From: Halobacillus faecis
Lineage (GTDB): Bacteria > Bacillota > Bacilli > Bacillales > Halobacillaceae
Assembly: GCF_007991335.1 (NCBI RefSeq)
Contig: NZ_BJYD01000012.1
Location: forward strand, 248,001 to 312,000
Direction: 5' to 3'
Length of the DNA: 64,000 nt
Within the stretch, counting starts at the first letter, position 1. Every line of letters starts with the position of its first letter. Below are positions 57,778-64,000 of the stretch, piece by piece. Below the pieces are notes generated by a model, which saw only the letters and a list, made by a program, of their open reading frames with translations, was not told the origin of the DNA and made no database searches. The position numbers and the translations under genes are program-made.

Positions 57778-58482
57778 ATGATTAAAAAGTTTTTTCTCTT
57801 TCTTGTGGCCTTGTTTGTGATCATCGTCATTGCGACACCAGTATCTGCCCAGGACTTTTGGAAAGAAGGCCCACGGGCTTCCTATGAAAGGGTATCGCAA
57901 CATGTGCAGGGCTTAGTAGAGAATACAGATATAAAAAACGAGTTTCAAAACTTTGCAGTAGATGTCCAGTCGTTCTTTCAATTCCTTGAAGATGTGGAAT
58001 GGAAATACCCCGATGAACCTCCTGAAGAGCAAGCAGCTTCAGATTCCCCGACTGAACGGGTATCAGGGGATTCACTCTCTGGATATGAATTGAAAGAATT
58101 CGAACAAGAGGTTGTTGCCTTGGTCAATAAAGAGCGGGAAGAGCGGGGACTCAAGCCATTACAAACGCATAATCGTTTGAGCGCATTAGCCAATGTGAAG
58201 TCGCAGGATATGGCGGACAAACGTTATTTCAGCCATACCTCACCGACCTATGGCTCGCCATTTGATATGATGGACGAGTTCGATTTCCGTTACCAGGCAG
58301 CAGGGGAAAACATTGCCGCAGGTCAACGGACTCCTGAGGAAGTTGTAGAAGGTTGGATGAACAGTGACGGCCATAGGGCCAACATCTTACATGAAGACTT
58401 CACGCATATTGGTGTAGGATACATGGAAGGTGCAGGGCCTTATAAGAGATACTGGACACAATTATTTATGACCCCTCGTTAA
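57778..58482 (+). CDS. Secreted CAP-domain protein
   Basis: This 234-residue protein has a signal peptide (residues 1-24, cleavage probably after PVSA), a linker of about 80 residues and a C-terminal CAP/SCP domain (about residues 105-234). CAP hallmarks are RYFSHTSPTYGSPFDMMDEF, NIAAGQ, WMNSDGHRANIL and HIGVGYMEG. The CAP domain is closely similar to the lipoprotein at 27173, but this copy has no lipobox and should be released or wall-associated. A strong terminator follows. Confidence 0.88.
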   Translation: MIKKFFLFLVALFVIIVIATPVSAQDFWKEGPRASYERVSQHVQGLVENTDIKNEFQNFAVDVQSFFQFLEDVEWKYPDEPPEEQAASDSPTERVSGDSLSGYELKEFEQEVVALVNKEREERGLKPLQTHNRLSALANVKSQDMADKRYFSHTSPTYGSPFDMMDEFDFRYQAAGENIAAGQRTPEEVVEGWMNSDGHRANILHEDFTHIGVGYMEGAGPYKRYWTQLFMTPR

Positions 58483-58490
58483 CGAATGAA

Positions 58491-58530
58491 AAAAAGCCGG
58501 ATTCCTGTAATTACAGGAATCCGGCTTTTT
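58491..58530. terminator. Bidirectional terminator, perfect palindrome
   Basis: AAAAAGCCGGATTCCTGTAA and its exact complement TTACAGGAATCCGGCTTTTT abut, giving a 40-bp perfect palindrome with T runs on both strands. It can end the CAP gene and block reading from the convergent membrane-protein gene. Confidence 0.9.
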
Positions 58531-58705
58531 CTATCCTTTTCCTGCATATCAGAGAAGGCTGTGCAACTCTTTGCTTCCTCAGGTAAAAGCACTAGGGTGC
58601 AGACTATTCACCAGGATGGCTGTTCGTTTCCCCTCGTCTCTTATATTGAACAAATGTAACGGAAACAGTCTAAACATTTCAAGTTTAAAGGAAAGCGTTG
58701 GGAGA

Positions 58706-59314
58706 TTAGTTTTTGGAGACGGATTTGAAATATCCTTTTACGTTTACAGGATCAGTATTTTTCTCAGCATCGGCCCACTGCATGATTAAGGCAAACAGTT
58801 GGATAATCATGATCATCACACCTGTGTAAAAAAAGGCCTCAGATTCATACACTCCATTGAAGTAGGAAGAAGCTTCATGATAAAGCACAAATAATAGTGA
58901 TGTCAGCATTATATACAGAAAGCGTCTCATGTAGTTAGGGGGGTTGATGAAAGAGCACTGCAGCAATAAATGTGCCCAGTAAAAGAAAGACCCGAACCAT
59001 AAAAGAAAGAGGTGAACATACTGGCTAAACGGAAGGTGAAAAGCCAAATCGAAGCTTACGAGTGCCCCTGCTACGAAGAGGATTGAACTTAAAACCGGGC
59101 GCCGGCTTACTTTTATAACCCAGCGGAGACTGAAACGGAACCAAAGTTGTTTGTCATTCGCATAAAGGATTAAAGCAGGGGCTAATCCGAAGAAAATGAT
59201 ACTCCTGACATATTGAAACGGGGGTGGCGATAAAAGGTAATGGATCGCCGAAGCAGCGAGAATGAATAGGGAGTATAGAAGGAATGGAAGGACAAAATTT
59301 TTATAGACCTTCAT
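58706..59314 (-). CDS. Integral membrane protein of unknown function
   Basis: This 202-residue protein has about seven hydrophobic segments (for example LPFLLYSLFILAASAIHYLL and YVRSIIFFGLAPALILYA) and short basic loops. No catalytic motif is evident and I do not recognise the family. The ATG at 59323 abuts CAGGAG, whereas the ATG three codons later is well spaced, so the shorter form is chosen. The 223 bp after its stop contain only the palindromic terminator and no gene. Confidence 0.65.
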   Translation of the reverse strand: MKVYKNFVLPFLLYSLFILAASAIHYLLSPPPFQYVRSIIFFGLAPALILYANDKQLWFRFSLRWVIKVSRRPVLSSILFVAGALVSFDLAFHLPFSQYVHLFLLWFGSFFYWAHLLLQCSFINPPNYMRRFLYIMLTSLLFVLYHEASSYFNGVYESEAFFYTGVMIMIIQLFALIMQWADAEKNTDPVNVKGYFKSVSKN

Positions 59315-59587
59315 TTGGCTCATCTCCTGAAAGCTTTCGGTTTATTTACCCTCCCCAAATTCAGGTAAACCTATGTAGAAAATGATCGCCATTATTGAAA
59401 TAAAATAAAACACAGGATGTTGGGTTTGCTGGTCAGTGAGAGTAAGTAAGGCGGATGATTAAGAAAAATGTAAAAAGTCTGTTTATAAATGGAAGGGAAT
59501 AATGAACTAGTGTTATAATTTTTTAAGTTAATACATTATTTTCTAGTTCTTTTCACCTTATTTTTAACAGGAAAGAAGTGCTTATAT

Positions 59588-60865
59588 ATGAATACCATCC
59601 ATTCCTTAATCAACCAACCATCACTATTAAAAAACATATCTCATCATTTGAGTGATGCGCTAGCTATCATTCAAAATGTAAAAGGGAAGATGATTTTCAC
59701 CTATATCAATGCCACGATGCAACGGGTGTATGGAGACCTGGAAGGATGTGCTTTAGATGACCTTTATTGTGAGGCGAAACGACACCATATTGAGGAGACG
59801 ATGGAAAGATCGGAGAACCATCGCAATCATTTAGTGGAGAGCTCTGAGCGTTCCCCTAATCCGTTTCAGATTTCTTATTCTATTCAATCGGTAGAAGTGG
59901 GAGAAACTTATCTGCTATACATAAAAATGGAATCGGCCCAAATGATGGAGCTGATTGAAGAGAAAGAGCGTCAACGTATAGAAAGTGAAAGTCGTTATGA
60001 ATCGGTCGTCGAAACTTCTCCGGACTCGATTTTTCTGCATGATGAAGAAGATCGCATCATTTATGTGAATCAGGCAGGAATGGATTTACTGGGAGCGGAG
60101 AAAGCTGTAGAGTTACTTGGTCAGGATATAAAAAAATTCCTCTATAATGAACCGTATGAAGATGTGCGCAAACGTCTGAATACGTTATTGTCGGGCGGAT
60201 ATGTAAAAGGTCCGATTGAACGTCAACTTCAAAAATTGGATGGATCGATCATGGATGTCGAGTTACATGGAGGTCTTGTTGAATACCACCAAATTAAGGC
60301 CGTCCAGACGATTTGCCGCAACATTTCGGAACGAAGAAAACAGCAGCATCAATTAAAAGAGATGGCTTACCATGACCAGTTAACAAATATTCCGAACAGG
60401 CGGTACTTTTTTGAAAAACTGGAGGATGAGTTGAAGAGGGTAAACCATCAAGACTCGATTTTGGCCTTATTATTCTTTGATCTGGATAATTTCAAACAAA
60501 TCAACGATCGCTATGGACATCAAATCGGTGATGAATTACTTGTCATCTTTACAAAACGTCTCAGTCAGGGGTTAAGGAAAACGGATATGCTCTCTCGTCT
60601 GGGTGGCGATGAATTTGTTATTCTTTTATCAGACTTAGCGGACACCAATCACCCTCGTAAAGTGGCGGATCGAATGCTGGATCGTGTGCTCCAACCCATT
60701 CATCTGCAAGGGTGTGAGATTGAAATCAGTGTGTCGATTGGAGTTTCCATATATCCCGAACATGGGATGGATCAGGGAGAACTTCTTACCAAAGCAGATC
60801 GAGCACTATACAAGGCGAAAGAAAATGGGAGAAGTTGTGTGTCGGTTTATACTTATGGTTCATGA
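59588..60865 (+). CDS. PAS-GGDEF diguanylate cyclase
   Basis: This 425-residue protein has two sensor sections: an N-terminal PAS-like region (residues 15-115) and a PAS domain (135-250; ETSPDSIFLHDEEDRIIYVNQAGMDLLG read across residues 143-170). The GGDEF domain follows (255-425). The active-site LGGDEF is intact, and RKTD five residues before it matches the inhibitory I-site RxxD, so an active, feedback-inhibited cyclase making c-di-GMP is expected. There is no membrane segment, so it senses a cytosolic signal. The amidase gene starts 14 bp downstream. Confidence 0.92.
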   Translation: MNTIHSLINQPSLLKNISHHLSDALAIIQNVKGKMIFTYINATMQRVYGDLEGCALDDLYCEAKRHHIEETMERSENHRNHLVESSERSPNPFQISYSIQSVEVGETYLLYIKMESAQMMELIEEKERQRIESESRYESVVETSPDSIFLHDEEDRIIYVNQAGMDLLGAEKAVELLGQDIKKFLYNEPYEDVRKRLNTLLSGGYVKGPIERQLQKLDGSIMDVELHGGLVEYHQIKAVQTICRNISERRKQQHQLKEMAYHDQLTNIPNRRYFFEKLEDELKRVNHQDSILALLFFDLDNFKQINDRYGHQIGDELLVIFTKRLSQGLRKTDMLSRLGGDEFVILLSDLADTNHPRKVADRMLDRVLQPIHLQGCEIEISVSIGVSIYPEHGMDQGELLTKADRALYKAKENGRSCVSVYTYGS

Positions 60866-60879
60866 AAGGGGAATCCGCA

Positions 60880-62271
60880 TTGGAAATCCAAGAGCTTCAT
60901 CAGTTTGATGCTATTGCATTAAAAGCGAAACTAGAAAACAGAGAATTGGATATATCGGAAGTCATTCATCACTATAAAGCAGTCATGGAACGTAAGAATC
61001 CTGAATTAAATGCTGTTGTCCACTACATAAATGAACCTGTGAATGCAGACGGATATTTTCGGGGCCTTCCTTTTCTGATCAAAGATTTGAATGCTGTCGA
61101 AGGACATCCATTGTCCTACGGCTCTAAGATGATGGAAGGTTTTGAGGCGAGTGGGGATGATGAAATCGTCAAACGCTTCAGAAAAGGAGGGCTTACCTTT
61201 ATTGGGAAAAGCAATACACCTGAATTCGGCTTTACGCCTGCTACGGAATCTGTCCATTTAGGGTTTACGAAGAACCCATGGAACAAGAAATATTCACCTG
61301 GAGGTTCAAGCGGAGGAGCAGCAGCTGCTGTTGCGTCCGGTATGGTTCCTTTTGCACATGCCAGCGACGGAGGAGGATCGATTCGAATCCCCGCTTCCAA
61401 CTGTGGTTTGTTTGGGTTGAAACCGACGAGGGGTAGGACTCCTTTTTCCATGCATTTGAACAGTCTTGCTGTCAGCCATGGGGTAACGAAATCAGTAAGA
61501 GACAGTGCTGCACTCCTTGATCTACTAGAAGGACCGCAAAAAGGTGATCTATTTGCAACCCCGGCGAAAGAGGACCCTTATGCCGGAATTTCTCATGACG
61601 ATCTGGGCTCATTGAAAATTGCTTATATGGCGGACTTCGGAGAACGGATGCCGATCCAAGAAGATGTGCAATTTGCCATTCGTAATACGGCGGAGCTTTG
61701 TGAATCGCTCGGCCATAAAGTAGAAGTTGCTTATCCAAATTTTGATCTCCATCGCTTCATGGATGCATTCGTTACTGTATGGGTCGTCGGTGGCGCATTG
61801 GCTGTCAAAGGGGCTGCAAAAATGAATGGGGTTAAGCCTAATGAGCAGAATTTGGAGAAAATGCTTTCGACATTGATTAAGAAAGCGGAAGGCTACACCG
61901 CAATGGAATACGAGCAAGCACGTATGTTCCTAGCTACGGAAAGTGTGAAATTTCACTCGTTCTTTGATCAGTATGATGTGCTCTTACATCCCGTCAATTC
62001 TAAGTCCGCTTTACCTTTAGGTTGTTATAACGGGGAAGAAAAAACAATTGATGAGATATTGAATGTGTCTGCCGCCTATGCCCATCTTTCACCTGTAGCA
62101 AACGTAACGGGACAACCGGCGATGAGTATTCCTCTCTATTGGAATGAAGAAAATGTTCCGATTGGTTCCCATTTCACCGGGAGATTCGGCGATGAACGAA
62201 CCCTGTTGAAGTTGGCCTCCCAGCTTGAAGAAGCACGCCCGTGGTGGCACAAGTATAACGAAATCATCTAA
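60880..62271 (+). CDS. Amidase-signature family amidohydrolase
   Basis: This 463-residue amidase has the Ser-cisSer-Lys catalytic triad: Lys in LPFLIKDLNAVEG (about residue 65), cis-Ser and nucleophile Ser in SPGGSSGGAAAAVASG and ASDGGGSIRIPASNCGLFGLKP. It hydrolyses an amide; substrate unknown. It is distinct from GatA by context, with no gatB/gatC nearby. Start is TTG at 60880, 8 nt after AAAGGGG; the in-frame ATG at 60862 overlaps that site. It is probably cotranscribed with the diguanylate cyclase. Confidence 0.88.
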   Translation: MEIQELHQFDAIALKAKLENRELDISEVIHHYKAVMERKNPELNAVVHYINEPVNADGYFRGLPFLIKDLNAVEGHPLSYGSKMMEGFEASGDDEIVKRFRKGGLTFIGKSNTPEFGFTPATESVHLGFTKNPWNKKYSPGGSSGGAAAAVASGMVPFAHASDGGGSIRIPASNCGLFGLKPTRGRTPFSMHLNSLAVSHGVTKSVRDSAALLDLLEGPQKGDLFATPAKEDPYAGISHDDLGSLKIAYMADFGERMPIQEDVQFAIRNTAELCESLGHKVEVAYPNFDLHRFMDAFVTVWVVGGALAVKGAAKMNGVKPNEQNLEKMLSTLIKKAEGYTAMEYEQARMFLATESVKFHSFFDQYDVLLHPVNSKSALPLGCYNGEEKTIDEILNVSAAYAHLSPVANVTGQPAMSIPLYWNEENVPIGSHFTGRFGDERTLLKLASQLEEARPWWHKYNEII

Positions 62272-62318
62272 AAGAACCAGAAGTCCCTGCCATGGGATTT
62301 CTGGTTCTTTACTTTTGT
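62271..62318 (+). terminator. Terminator of the amidase gene
   Basis: AAAGAACCAGAA and TTCTGGTTCTTT form a 12-bp outer stem with an inner TCCC/GGGA pairing, followed by a T-rich sequence. Confidence 0.85.
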
Positions 62319-62344
62319 CCCTTATTAAACAATATGGCAGGTTT

Positions 62345-62555
62345 CTTGAAGACATAGTTTCGAGACTTTTTTTGAGTGGGTGGGGGCTGCGGGGAATAGC
62401 TCGCTTTCCGCGGGAGCGCGGTGAGCCTCCTCGGACTTCGTCCTGTGGGTCTCACCCTGCACTTTTTTCCCGCAGGAGTCTCGCCATTCCCCTCCGCCCC
62501 TGATTCCCATTTTGGCAAACGAAACCCGAAAGCATCTCGAAACTGAGTCTTCAAG
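62345..62555. mobile_element. MITE-like element, copy D, with 20-bp terminal inverted repeats
   Basis: The 211-bp segment is bounded by CTTGAAGACATAGTTTCGAG (62345-62364) and CTCGAAACTGAGTCTTCAAG (62536-62555), inverted repeats matching at 18 of 20 positions. The interior contains further palindromic blocks (GCTCGCTTTCCGCGGGAG, GGTGAGCC-GGGTCTCACC, CCCGCAGGAGTCTCGCC). No transposase is encoded, so movement would need an enzyme elsewhere. It lies between the amidase terminator and a convergent hydrolase gene. Copy C is its inverted near-duplicate. Confidence 0.75.
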
Positions 62556-62570
62556 TATAGGAAGCGTTAG

Positions 62571-63323
62571 TTAGAAGTGTTTGTGGAGCCAGTTGGTCGC
62601 TGCTTTTTCAACGTGGTCAAGGTAACCCTCAAAGCTGTGAGGGGCTCCTTCAATGATCGTCAACTGCGAGGAAGGTGGGAGCCATTTCATTCCCTTTTGG
62701 GTCAAAGGCAGTAAAATTTCTTCTTCTCCCTGGTCCCCATGCACAATCAGGACAGGGCATTGGATAGAGGACAGCAACACCTCCTGATTTACTTTTTCAA
62801 AGTCTACTAACATCTGCTTTGATATGACAATCTCTTCACGATAAAGGTCTTCCATAGGTTGTTTCAGATAACCGGTTTCCTTTAGTTCCTCTAGTTGAGA
62901 GGAAGTGAATTCTTCTGTCCAATCGTATGTAACAGGACCGGTCCCTGCTCCTGTAAGAATCATGGTTTTAATATAAGTGGGTTGATAGCTTTCCAGGCAG
63001 ACGCGTGCTCCTAAGCTGTGGCCGTATAGAGCGATTTCAGTAAATCCCCTGGATACGGCATCATCAATGGCAGCTGTAAGATCACTGATTTCAGCTTCGA
63101 GGGTTAACGGGCGGTTTTCACTTTCTCCACATCCACCAAAATCAAACCGCATCACGTTGTATCCGAGGTGTTGGAAACGTTCTGCAAAGCGATCGAATCG
63201 ACCTCGCGATGAGCGGTTGGAACGAAAGCCGTGGCACATGATGATCAACTTGTCATTTGTCCCCTTTTGAAAAACCCCTCTTAGTTTCAATCCTTGGTTA
63301 TTTCGAAAAGTAATCTTCTCCAT
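62571..63323 (-). CDS. Alpha/beta hydrolase (S33-like esterase/peptidase)
   Basis: This 250-residue serine hydrolase has the oxyanion region MCHGFRSNRSS (about residue 30), nucleophile elbow GHSLGA (Ser about residue 101), the acid in VLIVHGDQGEEE and catalytic His in GAPHSFEGYL (about 228). It resembles the serine aminopeptidase/monoacylglycerol-lipase-like group (YjfP/YqkD type); the substrate is unknown. GGAGGTAGGG precedes the ATG. No signal peptide, so it acts in the cytosol. Confidence 0.88.
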   Translation of the reverse strand: MEKITFRNNQGLKLRGVFQKGTNDKLIIMCHGFRSNRSSRGRFDRFAERFQHLGYNVMRFDFGGCGESENRPLTLEAEISDLTAAIDDAVSRGFTEIALYGHSLGARVCLESYQPTYIKTMILTGAGTGPVTYDWTEEFTSSQLEELKETGYLKQPMEDLYREEIVISKQMLVDFEKVNQEVLLSSIQCPVLIVHGDQGEEEILLPLTQKGMKWLPPSSQLTIIEGAPHSFEGYLDHVEKAATNWLHKHF

Positions 63324-63434
63324 TTCCCTACCTCCAAAGCTTTCTTAACAGTTTATCATAAAATAGTAAATTTTAATTTTTAATTTAAAAGTAATTAAAA
63401 TCACTTTTTAAAGTAAAAGTTATTGCTTTTAAGG

Positions 63435-63448
63435 GTAATTTATATTAC
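63435..63448. promoter_or_regulatory. Inverted repeat upstream of the HTH/F1-beta-like gene
   Basis: GTAAT-TTAT-ATTAC lies 28 bp before the start codon in a very AT-rich stretch (63345-63470) that also repeats AAAGTAA several times. It is a candidate operator, possibly for the HTH protein itself. Confidence 0.4.
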
Positions 63449-63475
63449 TGTATAAAGTAACAAAGGAGGTAAATG

Positions 63476-64000
63476 ATGGAATCTATTCACTTGAATGTTG
63501 CGCTTTTAAGAAGACGGGTGCCGAACTTAACGAAAGCGGCAAGGTCTGTGGGGTTAAGGCCTGCAACAGTTTCGAATCTTTGTACAGGTAAAATTGCGTT
63601 GGGTAGAACCGAAGTGCGGACGTTGGTCGCTTTGGCAAGCTTAGCGGAGTGTAGTGTGGATGAACTGATTATCAGAGGGGAGAAATTCGAAATGATTGAA
63701 ACGGGAATCAAGACGGTCGATTTGTTCGCGCCATTGGCTAAAGGTGGAACGGCTGGTTTAGTAGCCAGGCCGGGTATGGGGCAGTTGGTAGTTTTAGCAG
63801 AAATCTTTCATCGCTTGAAAAAAGAAGGATACTTCATTGTCATGCTTCAGCCCAAAGGAGATCATCCGGAGGTTTCGGACATTACAGCTGATGTAGATTC
63901 CATCCACCTCTCTATAGACGAAGCGGAGAAGGCAGTTGTTCAAGCGTCTAAAACCCATGAAGTTATTTTCGTATCCGATCGTTCTCATGTGCAGAATGGA
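63476..64000 (+). CDS. HTH protein fused to F1-ATPase-beta/Rho-like domain (3' truncated)
   Basis: The frame runs to the window end, giving 175 visible residues. Residues 1-67 form an XRE/MerR-like helix-turn-helix with a sensing tail: LTKAARSVGLRPATVSNLC, then VRTLVALASLAECSVDELI. From about residue 72, IETGIKTVDLFAPLAKGGTAG closely follows the F1-ATPase beta start of the nucleotide domain (ETGIKVxDLLAPxxKGGKxG). The expected P-loop GGAGVGKT is replaced by ARPGMGQL, which lacks the nucleotide-binding Lys. A RecA-like core appears to continue. AAAGGAGG lies 6 nt before this ATG (another ATG is one codon earlier). The role is unknown; a DNA-binding protein with a dead ATPase-like sensor domain is the reading. 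Confidence 0.75.
   Translation, partial: MESIHLNVALLRRRVPNLTKAARSVGLRPATVSNLCTGKIALGRTEVRTLVALASLAECSVDELIIRGEKFEMIETGIKTVDLFAPLAKGGTAGLVARPGMGQLVVLAEIFHRLKKEGYFIVMLQPKGDHPEVSDITADVDSIHLSIDEAEKAVVQASKTHEVIFVSDRSHVQNG

Noticed and set aside
62225-62554. ORFs of 61-92 residues after the amidase gene
   Set aside because: They overlap the amidase terminator and repeat copy D and lack ribosome-binding sites.
1-64000. Prophage, integrase, plasmid origin, tRNA or rRNA genes
   Set aside because: No recombinase, structural phage gene, replication protein or cloverleaf-like sequence was seen on reading both strands.

Overview
The window reads as chromosomal DNA of a salt-tolerant low-to-mid GC Bacillota of the family Bacillaceae, of the Halobacillus/Virgibacillus type. 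This is inferred from strong GGAGG ribosome-binding sites, frequent TTG/GTG starts, B. subtilis-like operon orders (argCJBD-carAB-argF, thiW-tenA-thiDME), TPP riboswitches, a Ku/LigD pair, an NhaC antiporter and a large ectoine-catabolism locus. No tRNA, rRNA, phage or CRISPR was seen. Most genes are ordinary and intact; two are cut by the window edges (acyl-CoA dehydrogenase at the left, an HTH/F1-beta-like protein at the right).

Layout. 1-4.8 kb: a fatty-acid beta-oxidation block (LCAD-type acyl-CoA dehydrogenase, thiolase, SDR dehydrogenase, acyl-CoA ligase). 4.8-7.6 kb: divergent ligD and ku, the bacterial end-joining pair. 7.6-8.4 kb: a two-gene Fic module (VbhA-like antitoxin plus Fic AMP-transferase). 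8.6-8.9 kb: a 14-unit 21-bp tandem repeat. 9-11.7 kb: eutB and a PucR-type regulator. 12.3-16 kb: a thiamine salvage operon with two TPP riboswitches, one with a terminator and one with a Shine-Dalgarno-masking hairpin. 16.2-18 kb: a chemoreceptor with a SigD-like promoter. 18-26.5 kb: the main ectoine/hydroxyectoine catabolic cluster (threonine synthase divergent from doeA-eutC-CGS-like-M20 deacetylase-homoserine dehydrogenase-aldehyde dehydrogenase). The overlapping genes point to aspartate semialdehyde as a branch point, oxidised to aspartate or reduced to homoserine. No DoeD-type aminotransferase is present.

26.6-36.7 kb: small secreted and envelope proteins (CAP lipoprotein, SGNH hydrolase), an oxidoreductase, an HxlR regulator, a heterodimeric ABC exporter, a PAP2/haloperoxidase-like protein, a cupredoxin-like protein and a LysE exporter. 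36.8-40.7 kb: a maltose PTS unit (malP, malA) divergent from a GntR/UTRA regulator, with a cre box on the malA -35. 41-43 kb: a GNAT protein and an orphan lysine/ornithine N-hydroxylase, then a 0.4-kb gap holding a dense DnaA-box cluster. 43.3-52.7 kb: the arginine operon with ARG-box-like sites. 52.8-64 kb: miscellaneous genes (effector-binding protein, a 56-aa membrane protein, NhaC antiporter, SRPBCC, YfmL-like helicase, a second CAP protein, PAS-GGDEF cyclase, amidase, alpha/beta hydrolase) among copies of a dispersed palindromic MITE-like repeat.

The most interesting points are the ectoine cluster with its homoserine branch and missing transaminase, the DnaA-box cluster at 43.1 kb, the HTH protein fused to an F1-beta-like domain with a degenerate P-loop, the 21-bp repeat array, the inverted-repeat elements and the two mechanistically different TPP switches in one operon. 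All functions are inferred by reading the sequence; no database search was run.
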